This document shows positions 48,120 through 56,434 of a stretch of 64,000 nt of DNA, piece after piece. The position numbers were made by a program, and so were the translations under genes. Under the pieces are notes generated by a model. It saw only the letters and a list, made by a program, of their open reading frames with translations, was not told the DNA's origin and did not search any database. The stretch covers positions 124,001 through 188,000 of the forward strand of contig JAEYXH010000008.1 in NCBI GenBank assembly GCA_023428545.1, read 5' to 3'. The DNA is from Bacteroidota bacterium (lineage in GTDB: Bacteria; Bacteroidota; Bacteroidia; Bacteroidales; Prolixibacteraceae). How positions within the stretch are numbered: position 1 is the first letter of the stretch; each line of letters opens with the position of its first letter.

Positions 48120-48959
48120 CTATTCAATCAAAAAATTATCAATCAGCCTTACTTTTCCACACCAAACGGCAACACAAACCACTTTTCGGCCCGGATGCTG
48201 CCAGTCAGAAACCTTCACAAGCGTATCTTCATCAACGATTTCGACATATTCGGTTTCCAGAAATGGGTTCTGGTTGATCCCGGCAGCGATTGCCTGCTCC
48301 AATTCATCCACCGATTTGTCATTTTTCCAATTGTCTGCACGACTGATCATTTTATAAATCAGAGCAGCATTTTCCCTCTCCTCCTTTGACAGGAGTTCAT
48401 TTCTTGAACTCATGGCCAAACCGCTGGGTTCCCTGACGATCGGGCATGGCACAATTTCAACCGATAGCTGCAATTGTTGTACCATCTTTCGGATGATGGA
48501 AAGCTGCTGAAAATCTTTCAGGCCAAAATAAGCCCGATCGGGCCTGACCATATCAAAAAGCCGGCTGACTACCTGTGCAACTCCATTGAAATGCCCCGGC
48601 CTGAACATCCCTTCCATCACCTTATCCATCGTTCCAAAATCAAAAACCCGGGTATCAGGTTCAGGGTATACTTCTTCTGCAGAAGGAGCAAAAACGATAT
48701 GGCAGCCCTTGTTTTCAAGCATTTTGATATCAGCCTCCAAATTTCGGGGATAGCGTTCCAGATCCTTCTTGTCATTAAACTGGGTTGGATTGACAAAAAT
48801 GCTAACCACCACTGTATCATTTTCAGAAGCAGCATATTCCACCAACGATATATGCCCCGCATGCAAGGCTCCCATCGTCGGGACAAATCCTATCAATCCC
48901 TGACTGCGAAGACGAGATAGTTTATCCGCAAGTTTTCTCGTTGAATAGATGATTTCCAT
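48120..48959 (-). CDS. panC: Pantothenate synthetase (pantoate-beta-alanine ligase)
   Basis: Joins pantoate and beta-alanine using ATP. The 279-residue protein has the nucleotidyl-transferase motif VPTMGALHAGHISLV, SIFVNPTQF, the GLKDFQQLSIIRKM segment and SSRNELLS. I start at ATG 48959 (MEIIYSTRKLADKL), the family N-terminus; a longer frame from 49028 reaches into the divergent promoter region. Upstream of and cotranscribed with panD. Confidence 0.95.
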   Translation of the reverse strand: MEIIYSTRKLADKLSRLRSQGLIGFVPTMGALHAGHISLVEYAASENDTVVVSIFVNPTQFNDKKDLERYPRNLEADIKMLENKGCHIVFAPSAEEVYPEPDTRVFDFGTMDKVMEGMFRPGHFNGVAQVVSRLFDMVRPDRAYFGLKDFQQLSIIRKMVQQLQLSVEIVPCPIVREPSGLAMSSRNELLSKEERENAALIYKMISRADNWKNDKSVDELEQAIAAGINQNPFLETEYVEIVDEDTLVKVSDWQHPGRKVVCVAVWCGKVRLIDNFLIE

Positions 48960-49046
48960 ACCGACCTTATTTGCTCCGGCAAAAATAAAATAATTATCCT
49001 TTTCGCGATTGATGATGTTTCTAACCAATTGATTTGCTGCATAAAA

Positions 49047-49076
49047 TTGATATTACAGATATTTTAGTTAATTTTG
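49047..49076 (+). promoter_or_regulatory. Candidate promoter for the GT5 half-protein gene
   Basis: TTG at 49047-49049, a 19-bp spacer, then TAATTTTG at 49069-49076. This is the best match to the Bacteroidota -33/-7 promoter in the window and ends 30 bp before the ATG. Confidence 0.6.
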
Positions 49077-49106
49077 CAACGCTTTTTCAACATTTAGAAA
49101 CGATTA

Positions 49107-49907
49107 ATGGAAAGTAAAAGAATTCTTTACATTTCTCAGGAAATTACTCCTTACCTGCCAGAAAGTGAAATGTCGGAAATTTCCCGCTATTTACCACAAG
49201 GCGTACAGGAAAGAGGCCGGGAAATCAGAACTTTTATGCCCCGGTACGGATGTGTAAACGAAAGAAGAAACCAGTTGCATGAAGTGATCCGGCTCTCCGG
49301 AATGAACCTTGTCATCAACGACGCCGATCATCCCCTGATCATTAAGGTCGCCTCTATCCAGGCAGCCCGTATGCAGGTTTATTTTATTGATAACGAGGAC
49401 TATTTTCACCGAAAAAATGTTCTGGCCGATGACGATGGGAACTATTTTGAAGACAATGACGAGCGAGCCATTTTTTATGCTAGAGGTGTACTCGAAACCG
49501 TCATAAAGCTTCGATGGGCTCCGGATATCATTCATTGTCACGGTTGGCTTACTTCCCTGGTACCTGCGTATATAAAAAAATACTATCACGATGATCCGCT
49601 CTTTAGCCAGTCGAAAGTCATCTACTCGGTTTACAATGACGAGTTTCCGGGATCGCTTGATAAAAATTTCCGAAAAAAGCTGGTTGTCAAAGGCATAACC
49701 TCAGCAGATACCAAATTGATCGAAAATCCCACATTCGAAAACGTGAGCAAATTTGCCATTCATTTTGCGGATGCGGTTATTCAGGGTTCTGAAAACATTC
49801 GACCCGAAATTGCAAGATATATCAGCGAATCCAATAAATTATTCCTGCCTTTCCAACCCAAAGAGGACTATATTGAGAGTTACAACGATTTTTACGACAA
49901 GTTGTAA
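49107..49907 (+). CDS. Stand-alone GT5 N-terminal domain protein (glycogen/starch synthase-like)
   Basis: The 266-residue protein matches only the N-terminal half of glycogen synthase (GT5): KRILYISQEITPYL, then NVLADDDGNYFEDNDERAIFYARG, then PDIIHCHGWLTSLVPAYIKKYY. The C-terminal GT-B half, which binds most of the ADP-glucose, is absent. The KxGGL motif that should follow the first strand is replaced by LPESEM. Proteins of this length are common in Bacteroidota next to panC, as here. It is therefore unlikely to be a glycogen synthase by itself and its function is unknown. It is followed 46 bp later by the DUF4270 gene. Confidence 0.82.
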   Translation: MESKRILYISQEITPYLPESEMSEISRYLPQGVQERGREIRTFMPRYGCVNERRNQLHEVIRLSGMNLVINDADHPLIIKVASIQAARMQVYFIDNEDYFHRKNVLADDDGNYFEDNDERAIFYARGVLETVIKLRWAPDIIHCHGWLTSLVPAYIKKYYHDDPLFSQSKVIYSVYNDEFPGSLDKNFRKKLVVKGITSADTKLIENPTFENVSKFAIHFADAVIQGSENIRPEIARYISESNKLFLPFQPKEDYIESYNDFYDKL

Positions 49908-49953
49908 GGAATTAGCTTATTTTTGGGAAGCATAAACATTGTTAGCATTGGCC

Positions 49954-51264
49954 ATGAACAGAACAAGAAACATTTGGAAGACAGCTATATATATATTTGC
50001 CACCTCACTTTTCATAACCTCGTGTAACGAACCGGGTGATGTAGGGATGGAACTTTTGCCATCCTCCGACCTCGTAACGGTTGGTAATGTCGTTATCAAG
50101 GATGAAATCAAGGCATTTACCTTCATCGACGATTCTGTGTCAACCGATGAGGCTGCTTACAGTCTTTTGGGTAGCATGAATGATCCGGTTTTTGGTAAAA
50201 CTGCCATTGACCTGGCATTACAGCTTCGTCTTTCTTCTTTTCCCGACTTCGGGACTAATCCTGTAGTGGATTCCATAAAATTCTACTTTTATTACAATTC
50301 AGTATATGGTGATACCGCTACAACACAAAGGCTTAAGTTCTATGAACTGACCAGCGGTATTGATCCCGATGCCCGTTATTACGATCAGGTTGAGCTCTCT
50401 CAAATGGCTTCCACAACGCCTTTGGCCGAGTTTAATTTCAAACCCAAAGTGGCTTTGGATTCTCTTTACAAGGATACCCTTTACCAGCTGGTGGAAGTCC
50501 ATCTCGATCATTCACTGGCACATAAGCTTATCAATGCCGATTCGCTCGACATGATAAACAACGAAGCTTTTCTCGAGTATTTCAAGGGAATCTATATACA
50601 ATCGGAACAGGTAGATGCCGGAGGAGCCATTGTATCGCTCGATTTGTTGCCCTCCTCATCCTTCGAAGGATCAGGAATGGTATTATACTATCGGAATGAC
50701 ACCGTAAAAAAGAGCAAATCCTACTTTGTCTCCAGTTTTAGTGCACGGGTCAATAGCTTCAAGCATGACTATTCACAGACAGCCTTTTACCAAAACATAA
50801 ATCAGGAATCTGTAACCGACACCCTTATTTATGTCCAGTCGACTGGTGGCTTGCAGTCCAAAATATTCATTCCCGGTCTGGAATCCTGGAAAGATTCATC
50901 CAATATTGCAGTGAATAAAGCGGAATTGATATTTCAGGTGGACACCACAGCCTCTGAATTCCGAAAGTATCCTTTGCCTTCGCAAATGTTACTGACTTAT
51001 ATTAGCAAGTCTGGCCTGGAAACCCTGCCAAGAGACCATTCGTTTTACCAGCCTTATTATGGGGGATATTTGTACAACGATTTTACTTATCGGTTCAATA
51101 TTACCCAGCATTTCCAGAGTATCATTGATGGCGAAAATGACAACAACGGTTTTTACCTGACGCCTTATTTTAAAAACAACCAGATGCGAAGGGCTGTATT
51201 GAAAGGAAGCAACAGTGCCCAGGGAATAAAGTTTGTGATTACCTATTCGAAGCTATTACAATAA
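49954..51264 (+). CDS. DUF4270 lipoprotein
   Basis: A 436-residue lipoprotein (signal ending ATSLFITSC) with the DUF4270 pattern: GMELLPSSDLVTVG, then SLLGSMNDPVFGKTAIDLALQLRL, then a long beta-rich body with FKGIYIQSE and a C-terminal NNQMRRAVLKGSNSAQGIKFVITYSK. DUF4270 proteins are abundant in Bacteroidota, cell-surface or periplasmic, with no known function. I start at ATG 49954 because the earlier frame start (TTG 49939) adds nothing. It is closed by a very strong hairpin terminator. Confidence 0.9.
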   Translation: MNRTRNIWKTAIYIFATSLFITSCNEPGDVGMELLPSSDLVTVGNVVIKDEIKAFTFIDDSVSTDEAAYSLLGSMNDPVFGKTAIDLALQLRLSSFPDFGTNPVVDSIKFYFYYNSVYGDTATTQRLKFYELTSGIDPDARYYDQVELSQMASTTPLAEFNFKPKVALDSLYKDTLYQLVEVHLDHSLAHKLINADSLDMINNEAFLEYFKGIYIQSEQVDAGGAIVSLDLLPSSSFEGSGMVLYYRNDTVKKSKSYFVSSFSARVNSFKHDYSQTAFYQNINQESVTDTLIYVQSTGGLQSKIFIPGLESWKDSSNIAVNKAELIFQVDTTASEFRKYPLPSQMLLTYISKSGLETLPRDHSFYQPYYGGYLYNDFTYRFNITQHFQSIIDGENDNNGFYLTPYFKNNQMRRAVLKGSNSAQGIKFVITYSKLLQ

Positions 51265-51280
51265 AAAATATATAAACATC

Positions 51281-51316
51281 AAAAATGCCGTGAAAAGAAT
51301 TTTTCACGGCATTTTT
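51281..51316. terminator. 16-bp perfect bidirectional terminator
   Basis: AAAAATGCCGTGAAAA (51281-51296) pairs perfectly with TTTTCACGGCATTTTT (51301-51316), loop 4 nt, with T-runs in both directions. It separates the DUF4270 gene (+) and the DUF4252 gene (-). Confidence 0.93.
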
Positions 51317-51373
51317 GTTTGAATCGCTGGCAACAAGAATGCCACATCACACAGAACAAATCTCCTTTATAAG

Positions 51374-52321
51374 CTACTTTTTTCGTGTGATTATCCTTAT
51401 TTCCGACTTCTTGTTTTTCTTTCCCTGTTCGGCTTTAATTACGTTAACACTTTCTATATCCTCAGGATTGATGGCTTTAAACGCTTTGGAATCAACCTTT
51501 TTATCATTGATGAAATAAACAATATTTGTGTCGCCAGGCGTAGAGAGGAAAATGGGTTGTCTTCCATATTTATTGGCCATTTCCTGTTGTTTTATGACAA
51601 TCTCGCGATGTTTCTCTGACATTTCATTGTGTTTCTCGGTCAACTCCTTTTGTCGTCTTAACATTTCGATGTTCATCTGTGGATATGGGAGGTCCTTCAG
51701 GTCATCGGAATATTGCTCCCAGAAAATGCGCTGATCTTCCATCTGGTTCATATCCATACCCTGAAATACAAAAGTGTTTGATGTCCCATTAATCTTGTTC
51801 AGGTTCTCAAGACCCCTGACATTCAGGGCACCCGAAATATCCGATATTGTTGAAAGATCGATTTCACCAGCCAGTTCAACCATGGTCAGACGGGTTGGTG
51901 TCGAAGAAACCATGCTGAGTGTATTGACTTTTTCACCACTCTTTTTTAAATATACCTTCAACACTTCACCCATCCGGTTCTCGGTCTTCAACAAGGAAAA
52001 AGCCGGATCTTTGTAATAAGTCAGGATCTCATCCTGGACAGCCGTCAGGGTTACTTTCATTTTGTCCTGGTTTTCGGGTGAGCCAAAGGCATTCTGTGAA
52101 ATTACCGTAATCCGGTTCAGCTTCTTCAGGGTTTCATAGACGGCTGACCCTGGCTCAACCTGCTTTTTCTTCAGGTAGAGATCAAAAAGGTCGTTGGTGA
52201 GGTGGGTGGCACTGAATCCTTCCTGATTGGCGTATTTACCAGTCAGGCTCCCAAAGAGATCCTGCGCTTGCAGGTTCACGGCAGCAATCAGCATGCAAAT
52301 GGTTAGAATAATTGTTTTCAT
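51374..52321 (-). CDS. DUF4252 domain-containing exported protein
   Basis: A 315-residue exported protein (signal MKTIILTICMLIAAVNLQAQ). The first half is DUF4252 (KMKVTLTAVQDEILTYYKDP, EVLKVYLKKSGEKVNTLSMV, ELAGEIDLSTISDISGALNV). A helical segment with Glu/Lys/Gln-rich repeats (ELTEKHNEMSEKHREIVIKQ) follows, and then a C-terminal domain (IVYFINDKKVDSKAFKAINPEDIESVNVIK) that resembles the plug-type/secretin-N fold of TonB receptors. It is the third gene of an ECF sigma operon, so probably part of that regulon. Function unknown. Confidence 0.85.
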   Translation of the reverse strand: MKTIILTICMLIAAVNLQAQDLFGSLTGKYANQEGFSATHLTNDLFDLYLKKKQVEPGSAVYETLKKLNRITVISQNAFGSPENQDKMKVTLTAVQDEILTYYKDPAFSLLKTENRMGEVLKVYLKKSGEKVNTLSMVSSTPTRLTMVELAGEIDLSTISDISGALNVRGLENLNKINGTSNTFVFQGMDMNQMEDQRIFWEQYSDDLKDLPYPQMNIEMLRRQKELTEKHNEMSEKHREIVIKQQEMANKYGRQPIFLSTPGDTNIVYFINDKKVDSKAFKAINPEDIESVNVIKAEQGKKNKKSEIRIITRKK

Positions 52322-52333
52322 GGCATTTATGAT

Positions 52334-52765
52334 TTAATTTATAATGATTTCAACATTTTCGTCAACCCATAGGACCAGCATATCCTGTTCCTCTTCTGCT
52401 GGCTGCAATCCTTCGGCAACACTGGCCAAAGCCTCCTCCATCAAGGCAAATTGCTGTTCCCTGTTTATCTTATTCTGGTGGATGCCCCAGGCCATCATAA
52501 AGAAAATCAGCGAAGCGGCTGCAGCGGTGGCAGAGTAAATCCAGGAAGGCAAGCGTCTCTTCTTTCCCCTCTTGTCGAGATTGTTAAAAACCTCCTCCAG
52601 TATTATCTCAGGAACCTTTTCTGCCGAATCGTAATAGGCAAAAACATCTTGTAAAGAATCTGATTCTGTCGATTCAGAAACTTCTTTCCGGATCGTTCGT
52701 TCTTCCTCCAAAGTGGTTTCTCCCTTGTAATATTTATCAAGCAGTATGGATAGTTTTTCTTTCAT
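52334..52765 (-). CDS. Small membrane protein of the ECF sigma operon (possible anti-sigma factor)
   Basis: A 143-residue protein with one membrane segment (about residues 79-96, YSATAAAASLIFFMMAWGI), an N-terminal cytoplasmic helical part (LSILLDKYYKGETTLEEERTIRKEV) and a short acidic extracytoplasmic part. Size, topology and place directly after a sigma gene suggest an anti-sigma or sigma-modulating protein, but no defined anti-sigma domain is recognised, so this is inference. From ATG 52765 it overlaps the sigma gene by 29 bp; the ATG at 52783 would overlap more. Confidence 0.65.
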   Translation of the reverse strand: MKEKLSILLDKYYKGETTLEEERTIRKEVSESTESDSLQDVFAYYDSAEKVPEIILEEVFNNLDKRGKKRRLPSWIYSATAAAASLIFFMMAWGIHQNKINREQQFALMEEALASVAEGLQPAEEEQDMLVLWVDENVEIIIN

Positions 52766-53258
52766 AATTGTAAATCTTTTCAATTTCCTCTCTCACTTTA
52801 TTCCTTGACCTTGAAAGCAATACCCTGATATAAGGCATCTCATACCCAGTCAGGTGATGAATCTCCTCAATCGACAATCCATCAATCTCTCTCATCAGCA
52901 AAACCTCCCGATATTTTTCAGGTAGCTGGCTGATAACCTGATGTACCCAATATAACTTTTCACTGGCATCCAACTGGCTTTCCGAATTCATTGCCGGAAT
53001 CAAAAACTCAGCCGGATAGTCAGTTGATGGCAACTTTTTCCTTTTTCGGACATCAAAACAGAAATTACGTGCTGCAACGGCCACATAGGCATCCAGGTTC
53101 TGGCAATCTTTTAACTCCTTCCTTTTGTTCCATAACCGTATCATCAGTTCCTGCAAGGCATCCCTGGTATCCTCATCGCTGCAAAGTATCCGTTTCATCA
53201 TGGGATAAAGTTTGCGCGCATATGGCATCATCTGTTCTTTGAAATCCTCAGTTGTCAT
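52737..53258 (-). CDS. ECF-type RNA polymerase sigma factor
   Basis: A 173-residue sigma-70-family protein. Region 2 (DTRDALQELMIRLWNKRKEL, then NLDAYVAVAARNFCFDVRKRKK) binds core polymerase and the -10 element; region 4 (LPEKYREVLLMREIDGLSIEEIHHLTGYEMPYIRVLLSRSRNKVREEI) holds the helix-turn-helix for the -35 element. It leads a three-gene unit with a small membrane protein and a DUF4252 protein. Its target promoters cannot be read from this window. Confidence 0.93.
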   Translation of the reverse strand: MTTEDFKEQMMPYARKLYPMMKRILCSDEDTRDALQELMIRLWNKRKELKDCQNLDAYVAVAARNFCFDVRKRKKLPSTDYPAEFLIPAMNSESQLDASEKLYWVHQVISQLPEKYREVLLMREIDGLSIEEIHHLTGYEMPYIRVLLSRSRNKVREEIEKIYNYERKTIHTA

Positions 53259-53368
53259 TCACTCCTATTAACGACATTGCAGCATTTTTATAACAGTAGA
53301 TATACTTTTTTTTATTCATGGCCCTTCTTTTGATTCCGAAGATCTATTTTTGCGTTTCAATAATAAGT

Positions 53369-53944
53369 ATGGATTACCTGCAATTTGTCACATTCCTGTT
53401 ATTGGGGATCGGGTTGAGTTTTGACAGCTTTGCCGTTTCCGTCTCCCTGGGAGTTATGAAACGTGAAATCAGATTTCAACAGGCATGTTATGTCGCCTTT
53501 TTTCTGGCATTCTTTCAGGCAGCATTTCCAATTCTTGGATGGTTGATTGGTATGTCATTGAAAAAACTGATTTCCTCCTTTGATCACTGGATCGCATTTA
53601 TTCTTCTTTCACTGATCGGAATCAGGATGATTTATGAAGGAATGAGGCCAGTCCATGAACGACAGGAATTTAATCCATTGCGATTGAGGTTCATACTGGG
53701 GGTATCTGTTGCGACCAGTATTGATGCCCTGATTGTAGGTCTTAGTTTCGGATTTATGGATACCAACATCTTTCTTCCTTCGGGGATAATCGGTGTCGTA
53801 ACCTTTATTGCCGCCATGCTGGGTATGCTGTTTGGCAAAAATATATCGGGAGAAAAAAGTCATAAAAGCATTATCATTGGTGGAATCATACTGATCCTGA
53901 TCGGAGTAAAAATCCTTGCAGAGCATCTTTCCGGTATCAGTTAA
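53369..53944 (+). CDS. mntP: Manganese efflux pump MntP
   Basis: A 191-residue inner-membrane exporter with six predicted membrane helices and the family's two metal-binding repeats: GLSFDSFAVSVSLGV near residue 15 and TSIDALIVGLSFGF near residue 115. MntP homologues protect cells from excess Mn2+. I start at ATG 53369; the earlier frame start (53318) adds an unconvincing hydrophobic N-terminus. Its 3' end overlaps the convergent lipoprotein gene by 8 bp. No manganese riboswitch is evident upstream. Confidence 0.93.
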   Translation: MDYLQFVTFLLLGIGLSFDSFAVSVSLGVMKREIRFQQACYVAFFLAFFQAAFPILGWLIGMSLKKLISSFDHWIAFILLSLIGIRMIYEGMRPVHERQEFNPLRLRFILGVSVATSIDALIVGLSFGFMDTNIFLPSGIIGVVTFIAAMLGMLFGKNISGEKSHKSIIIGGIILILIGVKILAEHLSGIS

Positions 53945-54338
53945 GTTTGTCGACCTTCATGGTTATCCTGTAATCTGATCTTTCAAGGGGTTGTTTGTAT
54001 TTTGGATAGGGATCCACACTTACAAGTCGAAAAGCATAATTTCCAACCGTATCGACCGGTTGAAGGAGTGAAGCAAGCTGAAGCTTGCCTTCAATGGCGC
54101 CATGCAGGTCGAATGAGACAGTCACCTGGCCAGCCCAAACACATACCACGCCTTCAGGACACCGACTTTCATTAATTTCATCAAGCTGAAGGGTGAGTTC
54201 CATATCTTCAGAGCAATATGGTTCATCGGCCAAAAAAACGGTTTCACTGCCAAAATTGAACCGGTAGCACGGCATATCTTCGCGGCACGAGTTGAAAATG
54301 AGCAGGATGAAAATTAATATGGTTCCCCGGGCTTTCAT
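53937..54338 (-). CDS. Small conserved lipoprotein, unknown function
   Basis: A 133-residue lipoprotein (LIFILLIFNSC) with a beta-rich body containing CSEDMELTLQLDEI and RCPEGVVCVWAGQVTV, a Cys-rich motif seen in other Bacteroidota lipoproteins. Four cysteines after the lipobox suggest two disulfides or metal binding. I start at ATG 54338. It is convergent with mntP and divergent from dusB. No function known. Confidence 0.7.
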   Translation of the reverse strand: MKARGTILIFILLIFNSCREDMPCYRFNFGSETVFLADEPYCSEDMELTLQLDEINESRCPEGVVCVWAGQVTVSFDLHGAIEGKLQLASLLQPVDTVGNYAFRLVSVDPYPKYKQPLERSDYRITMKVDKLN

Positions 54339-54389
54339 GTTGTTTTCCATTAAGACGCTGAATCATACGGTAATGTTGCGTCAAACCAT

Positions 54390-54397
54390 TAATTTTG
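54390..54397 (+). promoter_or_regulatory. Possible -7 box for dusB
   Basis: TAATTTTG fits TAnnTTTG and ends 17 bp before the dusB ATG. No -33 element at the expected distance. Confidence 0.4.
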
Positions 54398-54414
54398 CCA
54401 TTCATTGGTTTTAT

Positions 54415-55428
54415 ATGAAAATAGGAAACACAGATCTTGGAGTAATGCCGCTTTTTTTGGCACCCATGGAGGATGTAACTTATAAGTCCTTCCGTTATAT
54501 GTGCAAAAAGTACGGTGCAGATGTAATGTATACCGAATTTGTTTCTTCGGATGCCCTAGCCAGAAACGTAAAAAAAACACGGCATAAGATGACCTTGTTT
54601 GATTTCGACCGGCCTGTGGCAATCCAGATATACGGTCACGATATAGACGCCATGGTGTTGGCTGCCAAGGTTGCAGAAGAATCAGGTCCTGATTTTCTGG
54701 ACATTAATTTTGGTTGTCCGGTGAAAAAGATTGTTCGTCGTGGCGCCGGTGCGGCCATGTTACTCGACCTTCCCAAAATGCAGGCAATGGCAGAGGCGGT
54801 CGTCAAGGCTGTAAATTTACCTGTAACGGCCAAAACACGACTGGGATGGGACAATGAGCAAAAACCGGTGCTTGAAGCGGCACTGAGGCTTCAGGATGCC
54901 GGTATCGCAGCCCTTGCAATTCATGGACGCACCCGGGAACAGTTTTATTCGGGAGAAGCTGACTGGACCCTGATCGGTGAGGTGAAAAACGATCCCCGCA
55001 TTAATATCCCCATCATAGGAAACGGAGATATCAAAGGACCCGTAAAGGCTGCCGAACTGCTTCAACAAACCGGAGTCGATGGATTAATGATTGGCCGGCC
55101 AGCCATTGGCCGACCATGGATTTTCAGGGAAATAAAACATTATTTTGCAACAGGAGAATTGTTGGCTCCACCTTCGGTAACGGAGGTTGCCCAAAACGTC
55201 AGGGAGCAACTAAAACTCAGTATTGAATGGAAAGATGACGAACGACGGGGAATTCTCGAAATGAGAAGACATCTGGCGAGATATTTCCCACATCTTCCCA
55301 ATTTCAGGGATTTGAGGATCGCCCTGTTAAGAGCAGAGACCACCACCGAAGTTGAACAACTGCTGTATACAATTGAAGAACAATATTCTGGCATGCATGT
55401 TGATTATTCAGATGTAGCTTTAAGTTAA
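54415..55428 (+). CDS. dusB: tRNA-dihydrouridine synthase (DusB-type)
   Basis: Reduces uridine in the tRNA D-loop with FMN and NADPH. The 337-residue TIM-barrel protein has catalytic Cys101 in NFGCPVKKIVRRGAG, substrate motifs TEFVSSDAL and KTRLGWD, FMN-binding IHGRTREQFYSG and GNGDI, and the DusB-type C-terminal helical domain. I start at ATG 54415 (MKIGNTDLGVMPL); the longer frame from 54292 overlaps the divergent lipoprotein gene. The DUF1232 gene follows 6 bp after the stop. Confidence 0.95.
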   Translation: MKIGNTDLGVMPLFLAPMEDVTYKSFRYMCKKYGADVMYTEFVSSDALARNVKKTRHKMTLFDFDRPVAIQIYGHDIDAMVLAAKVAEESGPDFLDINFGCPVKKIVRRGAGAAMLLDLPKMQAMAEAVVKAVNLPVTAKTRLGWDNEQKPVLEAALRLQDAGIAALAIHGRTREQFYSGEADWTLIGEVKNDPRINIPIIGNGDIKGPVKAAELLQQTGVDGLMIGRPAIGRPWIFREIKHYFATGELLAPPSVTEVAQNVREQLKLSIEWKDDERRGILEMRRHLARYFPHLPNFRDLRIALLRAETTTEVEQLLYTIEEQYSGMHVDYSDVALS

Positions 55429-55434
55429 CGAAAC

Positions 55435-55854
55435 ATGAATAATCCTTACAGGAAATATTTCAATGAAAATGCCATGTGGAGCAAAATCAGCGGATTTGCA
55501 AAATCGGCAGGACAACAGGTAGTGTATGCTGTTTTGCTCCTCTTCTACATGATGAAAGATCCTGGCACTGAACTCAAAAAGAAGGTAATCATAGGAGCGG
55601 CATTAGGATATTTCATCCTGCCAGCAGACGCAATTCCCGACCTGACTCCACTACTTGGATTTACAGATGATCTGGGTGTCCTGATATACGCCTTGTCGCA
55701 GATTTCCTCGACCATTACGGATGATATCAGGCAAAAAGCAAAACAAAAATTGCATGAATGGTTCCAAAAAGTTGATGATAAACAACTGATGTTACTTGAG
55801 AGCAGGATTACAGGTTCTGAAGGATCCAGCCCCAAGGAATCAGTTACTTCCTGA
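55435..55854 (+). CDS. YkvA-family DUF1232 membrane protein
   Basis: A 139-residue protein with the DUF1232 core: GAALGYFILPADAIPDLTPLLGFTDDLGVL, preceded by a hydrophobic segment (VYAVLLLFYMMKD). The family occurs widely in bacteria, plants and archaea; role unknown, membrane-associated. It starts 6 bp after dusB, so likely cotranscribed. Confidence 0.9.
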   Translation: MNNPYRKYFNENAMWSKISGFAKSAGQQVVYAVLLLFYMMKDPGTELKKKVIIGAALGYFILPADAIPDLTPLLGFTDDLGVLIYALSQISSTITDDIRQKAKQKLHEWFQKVDDKQLMLLESRITGSEGSSPKESVTS

Positions 55855-55893
55855 TTTGGGTTCAACATTAATGCCTTTGATAAAATTTCAAAA

Positions 55894-56250
55894 ATGACAT
55901 CCCGGATAAACATATTAAAACTGGCACTCATTATCATCCTGATCATTGCAACAGGTGAGCTTTATGGTCAGGTCAGGGTAAAAGAAAAACCCGTCCCTCC
56001 AAAAGTTGACATGAAGATGCCACCCAAGCCCGGTCCCGAATATATCATGCTTCCGGGAAGATGGGCATGGCATCGGCCGTCGCATATGTATATCTGGCTT
56101 GGCCCAAGATGGATCGTTCCCCCAAAAGGAAAAACCTATCATTCAGGATATTGGAAGGAAGTTGATTCGGAATGGCTTTGGGTTCCCGGTAAATGGAAAC
56201 GGAAACTCCGCTTTTTCCAAAAACGCAACAAGACGCTTTCCACCGATTAA
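55894..56250 (+). CDS. Exported WXXGXW-repeat protein
   Basis: A 118-residue exported protein (signal MTSRINILKLALIIILIIATGELYGQ) with two to three tryptophan-rich repeats of the YXWXXGXW/WXXGXW type: PGRWAWHRPSHMYIW, GYWKEVDSEWLWVPGKW. Such proteins are thought to be outer-membrane or wall associated. It is the third gene in the dusB-DUF1232 row. Exact function unknown. Confidence 0.8.
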   Translation: MTSRINILKLALIIILIIATGELYGQVRVKEKPVPPKVDMKMPPKPGPEYIMLPGRWAWHRPSHMYIWLGPRWIVPPKGKTYHSGYWKEVDSEWLWVPGKWKRKLRFFQKRNKTLSTD

Positions 56251-56434
56251 GAATCCGATTTTTCATTAATCAGGCGGTCTTTAAAGGAGTCGGAAAAATC
56301 CACTAATTATTGACCTGCAAGAATTCTGAAGCCACATTTTGTGAGAAAATATGACAGAATTGGATAAATTTGTCCGGCATATCGAATTCAGGATGAGTCC
56401 TTGCTTGTACTATCAGTGGAGCTAATCCTGAAAA

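Noticed and set aside
53281..53368. yybP-ykoY manganese riboswitch upstream of mntP
   Set aside because: The 88-bp gap is too short and lacks the conserved paired elements.
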